The notes beneath the pieces are model-generated. The model worked only from the letters and a program-made list of their open reading frames with translations. It had not been told where the DNA came from and made no database searches. Position numbers and translations under genes: made by a program. From assembly GCA_948571325.1 (NCBI GenBank), contig CAOZKB010000014.1, forward strand, positions 1 through 18,558: a stretch of 18,558 nt of DNA, written 5' to 3'. How positions within the stretch are numbered: the stretch's first letter is position 1; each line of letters begins with the position of its first letter. Positions 6,388 through 12,356 of the stretch are shown piece by piece. The stretch is from an uncultured Candidatus Saccharibacteria bacterium. GTDB lineage: Bacteria; Patescibacteriota; Saccharimonadia; Saccharimonadales; Saccharimonadaceae.

Positions 6388-7602
6388 ATGAATACGAAAT
6401 TGAAGGGGAATAGTGCCCCTAAAAATGGCAAAAATGGTAATGGTTCTAAGGCAAAAAAACGCCATGTAACGCTGGCGATGACGACAGATGAGCCGTTTGA
6501 TACCCTAGAGGAGGAAATGGTGGCTCGAGAGCGCGAAAAGAAACAGTTTTGCCGCGAAGAGGCGGAAGCACGCCGGAAGTTAGAATCTGTCAAGGTGGAG
6601 GCAACACTTGAGCCAGAGGTAGTAGAAGCTGTACCAGAAGTTGGAATTTCCGGAGAAGACTCAGAAGTAGAAGCGGAGTCGAAAGTCTGGACTTGGCGCG
6701 GCATTAAGGTCTACGACGACGAAGTGGTTGAATCTTTGGCGCCAGTGCAGATTCTGAGTGTTGTTGATGGTGTGGCCGAGGTGACAGGTGTACCATGTTT
6801 AATATGTCGACGGATCGGTCATGGTGCGGAGCGATATCTTGTGCCGCTCGTGATTTGTCTGGATGAGGGGCGAGACTTCTTGGAGTTCCGCTCTGAAATG
6901 GTGGTGGATCCCAAATTCTTGCGACAGCAAGGAACGTGCTATCGGGTGGGTCTGCGGCTGAAAAACCTTTTAACGGCCTTAGCGGAGTATCAGTTTAATA
7001 GTGATGATGCTGCGGAACAGTTTCGTGCGTCTGCAGTGGAAGCTATAGCAAGAATCGTGTTGGAACAGAAACATGAGGAGCTTAGTGTTATGAATTCGCC
7101 TAGGTCCGCTTATTATACTTTGGCAACGGCGCCGCTTGGCAACGCGATGCTTATTGAAGCGAGTGCTAAAGTTTATGGTGAAGAAGTGAAGCGCGAGCTG
7201 CGTCTATATGCTTTGGGGGATATCCCGCAGGGTGATGGCGCGAGCTGGAGACTCCGATATTCGGACGCGAGAGAACTATTGAGAGAGGACTGGCTGATGC
7301 CGGAATATCTCACGGAATTGTTGTTCTCTGACGTATCAGATGATGTGTTTGAGAGGTTTTTCAGTGATGAAAGTTTCACTTCTGAAGACTTGGCAGGAAC
7401 GGTTTTGGCGGGGGCGGAGAAAGTAGAGCTGTTACCAACAGTTTGGGTATGTCCTAGCCTTGAGGTCAAAGTTGTTTATGATTTTGGCTTGAATGGCTGC
7501 AGATCAAATGGTAGTATGCTGGGCGCTGATATGGGTAATTTTACCGTATGGCATTGCCCAGAGCGTAGTGCGCAGGGCATTTTGATGAAGAAGGAGGTTT
7601 AG
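6388..7602 (+). CDS. Hypothetical acidic cytosolic protein, 404 residues
   Basis: I do not recognise this protein. The first 30 residues are basic and low in complexity (Lys, Asn, Gly). Residues about 36-70 are rich in Glu, Arg and Lys and could form a coiled coil, and 70-100 is an acidic Glu-Val-rich linker. From about residue 100 the sequence looks globular (VWTWRGIKVYDDEVVESLAP onward) with a Cys-x2-Cys pair at 137-140 (PCLICRR). No signal peptide or membrane segment is visible. The ATG has an excellent ribosome-binding site, AGGAGGG, with a seven-base spacing. The gene is a self-contained unit with its own promoter, long leader and intrinsic terminator. A lineage-specific CPR protein is the likeliest origin; the function is unknown. 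Confidence 0.85.
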   Translation: MNTKLKGNSAPKNGKNGNGSKAKKRHVTLAMTTDEPFDTLEEEMVAREREKKQFCREEAEARRKLESVKVEATLEPEVVEAVPEVGISGEDSEVEAESKVWTWRGIKVYDDEVVESLAPVQILSVVDGVAEVTGVPCLICRRIGHGAERYLVPLVICLDEGRDFLEFRSEMVVDPKFLRQQGTCYRVGLRLKNLLTALAEYQFNSDDAAEQFRASAVEAIARIVLEQKHEELSVMNSPRSAYYTLATAPLGNAMLIEASAKVYGEEVKRELRLYALGDIPQGDGASWRLRYSDARELLREDWLMPEYLTELLFSDVSDDVFERFFSDESFTSEDLAGTVLAGAEKVELLPTVWVCPSLEVKVVYDFGLNGCRSNGSMLGADMGNFTVWHCPERSAQGILMKKEV

Positions 7603-7614
7603 TGAGAAATGTGG

Positions 7615-7642
7615 AGCCTCGGTCTTTTGACCGGGGCTTTTT
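7615..7642 (+). terminator. Intrinsic terminator of the hypothetical gene
   Basis: AGCCTCGGTC (7615-7624) pairs with GACCGGGGCT (7629-7638) in a 10-bp stem with one G-U pair and a TTTT loop, followed by a run of T. It lies 12 bases after the stop codon at 7600-7602. Confidence 0.9.
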
Positions 7643-7696
7643 GTGGGGTGAAGTGGAGGAGTGGATTGATGAAAATTTTCCCGTTATTCCCTGCTA

Positions 7697-7705
7697 TGGT
7701 AAAAT
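7697..7705 (+). promoter_or_regulatory. Extended -10 promoter of murB
   Basis: TGGTAAAAT is a five-of-six -10 with the TGn extension. Only six bases lie between the -10 box and the murB ATG, so the predicted first transcribed base is the A of the start codon. No clear -35 is present at 17 bases (TTTCCC), and no ribosome-binding sequence precedes the ATG. Confidence 0.55.
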
Positions 7706-7711
7706 AGTGTA

Positions 7712-8776
7712 ATGAAGATACGTGAAAATGTACTATTAGCTAGTTTGACGACGATGCGGATTGGGGGAGATGCGCGGTATGTGGTAGAACTGACACAGAA
7801 AACGGATATTCCGGAGGCGTTGGATTTTGCTTTGGTGCAGAGTTTGCCAGTATGGTTGATGGGGGGCGGCGCGAATACGTTGGCGCACGATGAAGGCTTT
7901 GAAGGGGTGGTGATTTTGAATAAATTGACGGGGATTGAGGTTTTAAGCGAGAATGAAGAGCGACTAAAGGTGCGTGCGATGGGGGGTGTGGCGTGGGATG
8001 ATTTGGTGGATTTGGCTTGTCGGAAAGGTTTCTCTGGCATTGAGGCAATGAGTGCGATTCCGGGTACAGTGGGGGCGGCACCAGTACAGAATATCGGTGC
8101 GTATGGACAGGATTTGGCGCAAGTAGTGGTGAGCGTAGAGGCTTACGATCGTGATAAACATGAATTTGTGACTCTGACGAATCCAGAAATGAATCTAGGC
8201 TATCGTCACACACGATTTAATTATGGCGAGGACGCGGGGAGGTTTTTGGTCGTGAGCGTGACATTAGAACTTAAAAAGCAGAGGATGCAGCCGCCATTTT
8301 ATAATTCCCTACAGCGCTATATTGATGAGCACGGCGAGACGGATTTTGCGCCACAAAATATTCGGCGAATGGTGATGGCAATTCGAAGTGGAAAATTGCC
8401 AGATCCGACGGAAGTGCCAAGTGCGGGGAGTTTCTTTAAGAATATTTATGTAGACAAGGCTGGGGTATTGGCGGCGGAAGAACGCAGTATTCCAGTTTGG
8501 CGAGATGAAAAAGACGGTGTGCTGCGGGGTGGAAAGATTAATGGTGGCTGGTTGATTGAAGCTTGCGGGCTGAAAGGTCGGAAATTGCATGGTTACCGAA
8601 TTAGTGAGAAGGCGGCTTTGGTGTTAATCAATGAAGATGGCGTGGGATATGAGGAATTGGATTTGGCGCGGAAGGAAATTATTGAGACGGTGCGGCGGAA
8701 GTTTGGTTTTACTTTGGAACAAGAGCCGGTAGAGATCCCAGTGCGGGCGGATTTTGTGCGAAGGGCGCAAGGATGA
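7712..8776 (+). CDS. murB: UDP-N-acetylmuramate dehydrogenase (MurB, type I)
   Basis: MurB reduces UDP-GlcNAc-enolpyruvate to UDP-MurNAc with NADPH and FAD, the second committed step of peptidoglycan precursor synthesis in the cytosol. The 354 residues contain the FAD-binding segments WLMGGGANTL (about 48-57) and SAIPGTVGAAPVQNIGAYG (114-132), the YRHTRFN substrate motif (164-170), the catalytic-serine motif SAGSFFKN (Ser240) and the final Glu region LEQEPVEIPV. The AAPVQNIGAYG form and the overall length fit the E. coli-like type I enzyme. The transcript appears leaderless. folD follows after 66 bases on the same strand and may be co-transcribed. Confidence 0.96.
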   Translation: MKIRENVLLASLTTMRIGGDARYVVELTQKTDIPEALDFALVQSLPVWLMGGGANTLAHDEGFEGVVILNKLTGIEVLSENEERLKVRAMGGVAWDDLVDLACRKGFSGIEAMSAIPGTVGAAPVQNIGAYGQDLAQVVVSVEAYDRDKHEFVTLTNPEMNLGYRHTRFNYGEDAGRFLVVSVTLELKKQRMQPPFYNSLQRYIDEHGETDFAPQNIRRMVMAIRSGKLPDPTEVPSAGSFFKNIYVDKAGVLAAEERSIPVWRDEKDGVLRGGKINGGWLIEACGLKGRKLHGYRISEKAALVLINEDGVGYEELDLARKEIIETVRRKFGFTLEQEPVEIPVRADFVRRAQG

Positions 8777-8842
8777 TTTAGTAGCTGACTGAAGCGAGGC
8801 TGCTAGAAATAAATGTTTTTTTGAGGAAAGGAAGATGGTGAT

Positions 8843-9628
8843 ATGAAAATTTTGAACGGGTCGGAGATTGCTGGCTATATGAAGGCCAATCAGGTGCGGC
8901 GAGTGCGTAGCTTGCGGGCACGAGGCGTACAGCCGAAGTTGGTGATTTTGCGGGATAATGATAATCCGGTAATTGCGAAGTATGTAACTTTGAAACAAAA
9001 GTATGGTGAAGATGTTGGCGTGGAAGTGGAGGATTGGTTGCGGGATGATTTGAGCGTGGCGATAGCTGAAGCGAATCAAGCATCGGATGTACACGGGATG
9101 ATTGTACAGTTGCCAGTAAAGGTAATTGGAATAGATGAAGTTTTGGCGAAGATTGCGCCAGAGAAAGACGTAGATGGCTTGAATGTAAAGGGTGAAGTAT
9201 TTGAATCGGCTACCGCGACGGCGATTAATTGGTTGTTGGCGGGGTATGACATTGATTTAAGTAAGAAGAAAATTGCAATTGTGGGGCATGGACGTTTGGT
9301 GGGGGCGCCATTGGAGCAAATGTGGCAACAGTCGGGGTATGTTGTGAAAAGCTTTACAAAAGGTGATGACTTGGCGGAGTTGGTGAATTTTGAGGTGATT
9401 GTGAGCGCGACTGGTGTGCCACATTTAATTAAAACTGCCATGGTGCAGCCGGGAGCAATAGTGGTGGATGCTGGTACGGCGAGTGAAGATGGTGTTTTGG
9501 TGGGCGACGTAGATGAGGCGGTGCGAGAACGTGAAGACTTATTAGCGATAACGCCAAAGATTGGTGGCGTGGGTCCATTGACGGTGACAGCGCTTTTTGA
9601 GCACGTGTTGATGGCAGCTAATAAATAA
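8843..9628 (+). CDS. folD: Bifunctional methylene-THF dehydrogenase / methenyl-THF cyclohydrolase
   Basis: FolD interconverts 5,10-methylene-, methenyl- and 10-formyl-tetrahydrofolate with NADP. The catalytic Tyr47 and Lys51 (YVTLK), VQLP (88-91), KDVDG (108-112), the cofactor loop GHGRLVGAP (148-156) and TPKIGGVGPLTV (237-248) are all present. At 261 residues it is shorter than the usual 280-300, with trimmed N- and C-termini. The PCTP-type stretch after the DVDG motif is replaced by ESATATAI. An upstream ATG at 8834 hits TGA within four codons, so 8843 is the start, with GAGGAAAGGAAG upstream. A strong terminator follows directly. Confidence 0.95.
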   Translation: MKILNGSEIAGYMKANQVRRVRSLRARGVQPKLVILRDNDNPVIAKYVTLKQKYGEDVGVEVEDWLRDDLSVAIAEANQASDVHGMIVQLPVKVIGIDEVLAKIAPEKDVDGLNVKGEVFESATATAINWLLAGYDIDLSKKKIAIVGHGRLVGAPLEQMWQQSGYVVKSFTKGDDLAELVNFEVIVSATGVPHLIKTAMVQPGAIVVDAGTASEDGVLVGDVDEAVREREDLLAITPKIGGVGPLTVTALFEHVLMAANK

Positions 9629-9634
9629 TTTTTG

Positions 9635-9669
9635 AAAAGTGCCTTCGTGCTGTGACGGAGGCACTTTTT
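9635..9669. terminator. Bidirectional intrinsic terminator
   Basis: AAAAGTGCCTTCGT (9635-9648) pairs with ACGGAGGCACTTTT over 14 bp with one G-U pair and a GCTGTG loop. A T run follows on the plus strand. Because the stem begins with an A run, the minus strand also ends in T. It can stop folD from one side and any transcript of the kinase pseudogene from the other. Confidence 0.93.
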
Positions 9670-9695
9670 GTGGGGATAGAGTTGAGTTAAGCCTT

Positions 9696-10019
9696 TTACT
9701 TTTGCTTGGCTAGTTCAACAATGGTTTTGATGACTTGGCCTTTGCCAAGTGAAGCGTCAATGCAGAGGTCATAATTGTGTGGACCGCCCCATTTTTGGTC
9801 GGAGACCATGCTGTAATAGTCTGCGCGGTTTTTGTCGGCGCGTTCAAGATTTTTCTGGGCGGATTTTATGTCATCTTGGTACTAATCTGCGGCACGACCA
9901 ATGATTACGCAGGAACCGTGTTTGACGATTTCTTTGAGAACGGTTTCTTGGGCTTCGATGGCATATTTGGCGAGGGGAGTGCTCTCTGCGAGCTTATTTT
10001 TATGTGATATGATGTTTTT
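9696..10019 (-). pseudogene. Decayed cytidylate-kinase-like gene (3' part)
   Basis: The minus-strand frame ending at TAA 9698-9696 reads like the C-terminal half of the cytidylate-kinase-like (AAA_26) family. KLAESTPLAKYAIEAQ and VLKEIVKHGSCVIIGRAAD are followed by an in-frame TAG (9884-9882), then by ERADKNRADYYSMVSDQKWG, HNYDLCIDASLG and VIKTIVELAKQK. The P-loop N-terminus is missing: the sequence begins right after the FISUMP stop codon. About 30 residues (the LID region) between GRAAD and the ERADKNRADYY part also appear deleted. The family is normally about 200 residues. A broken gene is far likelier than readthrough, since key parts are absent. The family assignment rests on remembered motifs. 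Confidence 0.72.
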
Positions 10020-10035
10020 GGCTTAGTTTTGCAGG

Positions 10036-11637
10036 TTAGCGGGTGAGACAGCGAACGGAAAAACCTTCATACTTACTGTGGGCATAAGCTGGCCAAGTGC
10101 TTGATGACATGAAGCGGAGGCTATAAGCGCTGGTGCGAGGGGTGTCGTCATAAGGGTTGGAACTGGCTGTAGTAGATGACCAATACACGCCATTAAAGCC
10201 TGGGGTTCGTAGGGATCCGTTAGGGAGATTAATAAAACCGCTATAAACAAAATAAAGTGGAGTAGCGGCAATATCATAATATTTACCGTCGATGGGGCTG
10301 GGGTTGGAACCGTTATTCTGATTGGCTTGGGTTTCTAGGCCATACTGATAAAGTAAGTTATAGAAGCTGGTTTTAGCATTATTGCTATAGCCACTAGTTG
10401 GCAGTCGCCATGATTTTGGGCATATGCTGTCTGGAGCGTTCACTTCGTCAGCTAGGTCGTTGCCACCGGATCCAGCGGTGGCGGTATTAAATTGATAATA
10501 ATTGCCAATCAGATAGTGTGTATCGTAGTTAGTACTGTCGGTAACGTTGCGAAAGTTTTCGCACCGATCGAGGGTGGAGTTAGATAGTACGGAGTCCCAT
10601 AGATCTGCGCCGCCGGGTTGTCGAGAACAAATTTCCCCGCTGGTTGGGTTGATTGGTATATATTTACCGATGTCCCAAGACTTTGTGGTTTGATAACCGG
10701 CATAGTTGTTAGCTTGTAGGGTTTCTGTTGGGATAGCAGTAGGGATTCGATGTTCTGTACTGGTAGATATTATCCATTCTTCCTTACTATTAAGATCTGT
10801 GTCTGTATTTGTAAGTTTTTGTCCGGCAGTAAGGTCCAACGCCAAATTCTGCGTCATCCAACAATTACCATCTGCAAGCTTAGCTACCCAGTATTCTTTA
10901 CCGTCACGCACGTCAATGAGGCGTTTCTCGACCTCATTGCCGGGCGTGACGATATTAGCTCCGTTGGCAGCCTTGGTGTCTTGGCAGATGTTGGAGGTCA
11001 TGTCTTGCATATAGGTTAAGCTCATTAGTCCAGTAACTGTAGTAGGATTAGCAATAGCTGATACCATGACATTGTTAACATATTGTCCCGCAGGCAGTGC
11101 AGTGTCAAGCTTAACACCAAAGTTTAGTTCATACTCTCCCGCTGCCTGCGGGGAGTCTGCTACTACAGTAGCAGACTCTGGTACTGCTTGGTACTGGAGA
11201 GTATTAGTATTATCACTACTGCTAACTAGCGCATAGCCCCACGTATTAGCTAAGAAATCGGTAGTAGCTACTGGTTCTGCTAGTGCATTAATTTTGGCGG
11301 CCTTACTATTGTCTGTACTATACATAGCATTGGTAGCATCAGCAGTACCTAAGTATAGCTTATAGCCATTGTTGCTGCTGGTGGTAACCTTGACTTGAGC
11401 AGTAGTCTGGTCGAACCGTCCACTAGCCGTAGGCGTAATGTTAAGGGCTGGAGCTTCACTTATTGCCAGTGCAATAGTAGCAGAGGAAGTTGAAGCTAAA
11501 GGCTCCACTTCCTCTGCCTGAGTGTCTTGATAACTAACTGGGCAAAACAAAACGAATAGTAACAAAAGCAGCAGCATTAAGCTAACTCCTCCCACTCTTT
11601 GTTCTATAGTACTTAGTCTAAGTTTTGTTTTGCCCAT
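10036..11637 (-). CDS. Exported FISUMP-domain surface protein (intact copy)
   Basis: I place the start at the ATG at 11637 (MGKTKLRL), because GGAGG lies six bases upstream; an ATG 13 codons earlier lacks this. The 533-residue protein has a signal peptide or anchor with a Leu-rich core (about 17-34). It then has a Ser/Thr/Ala-rich extracellular region (about 45-200) ending YVNNVMVSAIANP, and the Fibrobacter succinogenes major paralogous (FISUMP) domain (about 218-533). The hallmark segments are LIDVRDGKEYWVAKLADGNC, WMTQNL (260-265), CPKSWRLPT, YWSST and the terminal GFSVRCLTR. The domain's biochemical role is unknown; surface location and attachment are inferred. Two other copies or fragments occur in this window. 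Confidence 0.9.
   Translation of the reverse strand: MGKTKLRLSTIEQRVGGVSLMLLLLLLFVLFCPVSYQDTQAEEVEPLASTSSATIALAISEAPALNITPTASGRFDQTTAQVKVTTSSNNGYKLYLGTADATNAMYSTDNSKAAKINALAEPVATTDFLANTWGYALVSSSDNTNTLQYQAVPESATVVADSPQAAGEYELNFGVKLDTALPAGQYVNNVMVSAIANPTTVTGLMSLTYMQDMTSNICQDTKAANGANIVTPGNEVEKRLIDVRDGKEYWVAKLADGNCWMTQNLALDLTAGQKLTNTDTDLNSKEEWIISTSTEHRIPTAIPTETLQANNYAGYQTTKSWDIGKYIPINPTSGEICSRQPGGADLWDSVLSNSTLDRCENFRNVTDSTNYDTHYLIGNYYQFNTATAGSGGNDLADEVNAPDSICPKSWRLPTSGYSNNAKTSFYNLLYQYGLETQANQNNGSNPSPIDGKYYDIAATPLYFVYSGFINLPNGSLRTPGFNGVYWSSTTASSNPYDDTPRTSAYSLRFMSSSTWPAYAHSKYEGFSVRCLTR
10901..10949. repeat. 49-base perfect repeat shared with 18510-18558
   Basis: The bases coding for TPGNEVEKRLIDVRDGK are identical in the two FISUMP genes for 49 bases, reaching the window edge in the second copy. 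Downstream codons for conserved residues differ freely between the two genes. The identity stops exactly where the proteins diverge, after DGK. Confidence 0.95.
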
Positions 11638-11643
11638 ATGGTA

Positions 11644-11658
11644 CCTCCAGAGATTATA
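11644..11658 (-). promoter_or_regulatory. -10 box and ribosome-binding site of the FISUMP gene
   Basis: The minus strand has a perfect TATAAT (11658-11653) without a TGn extension and with only a T-run near the -35 position. GGAGG (11648-11644) lies six bases before the ATG at 11637. The ribosome-binding site decides the start. The -10 is too close to it for a full leader, so the promoter call is weak and read-through from the unit at 12000 is an alternative. Confidence 0.4.
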
Positions 11659-11763
11659 CTTTTGTTTGACGTACAAAAAACTAGACCACCCAGAACGTTA
11701 ATATCCTTCTGCAGGAGTGATTAAGCTTGTTTGTACATTATTGCAGCATCCAAGACTCTTTCT

Positions 11764-11805
11764 TTGTCGCCAACTACGGTCCTAACGGACCCTAGTTGTC
11801 GCCAA
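11764..11805. repeat. Hairpin flanked by 10-base direct repeats
   Basis: TTGTCGCCAA occurs at 11764-11773 and again at 11796-11805. Between and partly inside the repeats, CAACTA-C-GGTCC (11771-11782) pairs with GGACC-C-TAGTTG (11787-11798): an 11-bp stem with one central C-C mismatch and a TAAC loop. On the minus strand it lies directly after the terminator of the RNA candidate and upstream of the FISUMP gene. No T run follows it in that direction, so it is not an obvious terminator. Confidence 0.7.
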
Positions 11806-11831
11806 AACAAAAAGCGACACCGCAAGGTGTC
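11803..11831 (-). terminator. Intrinsic terminator of the RNA candidate
   Basis: On the minus strand GACACC (11831-11826) and GGTGTC (11821-11816) form a 6-bp stem with a TTGC loop, followed by GCTTTTTGTTTTG. Its 5' arm shares three bases (GAC, 11831-11829) with the 3' arm of the closing stem of the upstream RNA structure. Confidence 0.8.
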
Positions 11832-11991
11832 TACTCCATTCACAATCGTAACAATAAGTAATTACCTATTAAGACGAACTGTTTATGCGATGTCGCTTAA
11901 CGTTCATCTTATGATATAGATATTTATTGAGTATTGTTACGATTATGCTTAAAAGTGCTTATCAAAAACTGATTGTGATATGTGAGTAGAC
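11806..11991 (-). ncRNA. Candidate structured RNA, about 186 nt, rod-like
   Basis: The minus strand holds no protein frame here but has a nested set of complementary segments. The closing stem is GTCTACTC (11991-11984) with GAGTAGAC (11836-11829). Next is TCACAATC (11978-11971) with GATTGTGA (11847-11840), then a one-sided bulge of about 30 bases. GTAACAATA (11940-11932) pairs with TATTGTTAC (11856-11848), extendable to 13 bp at the cost of the second stem. A weaker 9-position helix follows (11924-11916 with 11869-11861), and AAGATGAAC (11910-11902) pairs with GTTCGTCTT (11879-11871) around a 22-base loop. The predicted start from the -10 box falls on the first base of the closing stem, and a terminator follows. 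A rod with one large bulge and this length resembles 6S RNA, but no sequence match is claimed. A riboswitch-like leader for the downstream FISUMP gene is the alternative. Confidence 0.55.
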
Positions 11992-11997
11992 ATAATT

Positions 11998-12006
11998 ATT
12001 ATAGCA
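11998..12006 (-). promoter_or_regulatory. Extended -10 promoter of the RNA candidate
   Basis: The minus strand reads TGCTATAAT (12006-11998). The surrounding 16 bases, ATTCTGTGCTATAATA, are identical to those at the secY promoter. The expected start, seven bases past the -10, is the G at 11991. No clear -35 is seen. Apart from this promoter I see nothing in the stretch 12007-12100. Confidence 0.65.
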
Positions 12007-12100
12007 CAGAATGGTTGAGGTAAGGAAAAATAGTGATGGATGGAGAGTGGATCAGGTCGATTCGTGGTTGATTTTATGGAATTAATAGAGAAGAAATGTA

Positions 12101-12131
12101 CTTGAACTTGTACAGCCTGTACAAGTTCAAG
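12101..12131. repeat. 31-base perfect palindrome (copy 1)
   Basis: CTTGAACTTGTACAG (12101-12115) and its exact complement (12117-12131) flank a single C. The core is nearly repeated at 17569-17595. On the minus strand the palindrome overlaps the TGA stop of the FISUMP fragment. It could form a 15-bp RNA hairpin or cruciform, or be a binding site for a dimeric protein. Confidence 0.95.
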
Positions 12132-12342
12132 CAATGCGGACGGAGAAAGCAAAGGCACGATCGTAGTAATATGACGGTAAGATATTAGCGCTATCAAAAT
12201 TCTGGTAGTAGGCGTTTGGTACAGTAAGACCTGCAGTAGTTGACCAATAGTTGCTATCTTTACCTAAAGCTCGTAAAGAGCCGTACCACACATAGATGTC
12301 TCCCCCACGGACAAAGGAGAGAGGGTAGAGGGAGAGGTTTAT
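12127..12342 (-). pseudogene. 3' fragment of a FISUMP-domain gene
   Basis: The minus-strand frame ending at TGA 12129-12127 encodes about 71 residues that match the C-terminal part of the FISUMP domain: YPLSFVRGG, YGSLRALGKDSNYWSTTAG and YYDRAFAFSVRIA. Compare SLRTPGFNGVYWSST and FSVRCLTR in the intact gene. The usual final Cys-Leu-Ala/Thr-Arg is replaced by Ile-Ala-stop, with the stop inside the palindrome. No start codon or upstream domain is present: the fragment begins right next to the 3' end of the fibro-slime gene. It is a relic, or a donor segment for recombination with the full copies. Confidence 0.78.
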
Positions 12343-12356
12343 ATGTGTGGGTAAGG

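Noticed and set aside
8779..8822. Hairpin TAGTAGC/GCTGCTA between murB and folD as a terminator
   Set aside because: Only 7 bp with a G-U pair and a 13-base loop, and the T run is about ten bases beyond the stem.
9696..10019. An intact kinase read through an internal TAG
   Set aside because: The P-loop half and LID region are also missing, so recoding of the TAG would not restore an enzyme.
11638..11676. A start 13 codons upstream for the FISUMP protein
   Set aside because: It has no ribosome-binding site and would place the -10 box and GGAGG inside the coding region; the ATG at 11637 has GGAGG at the right spacing.
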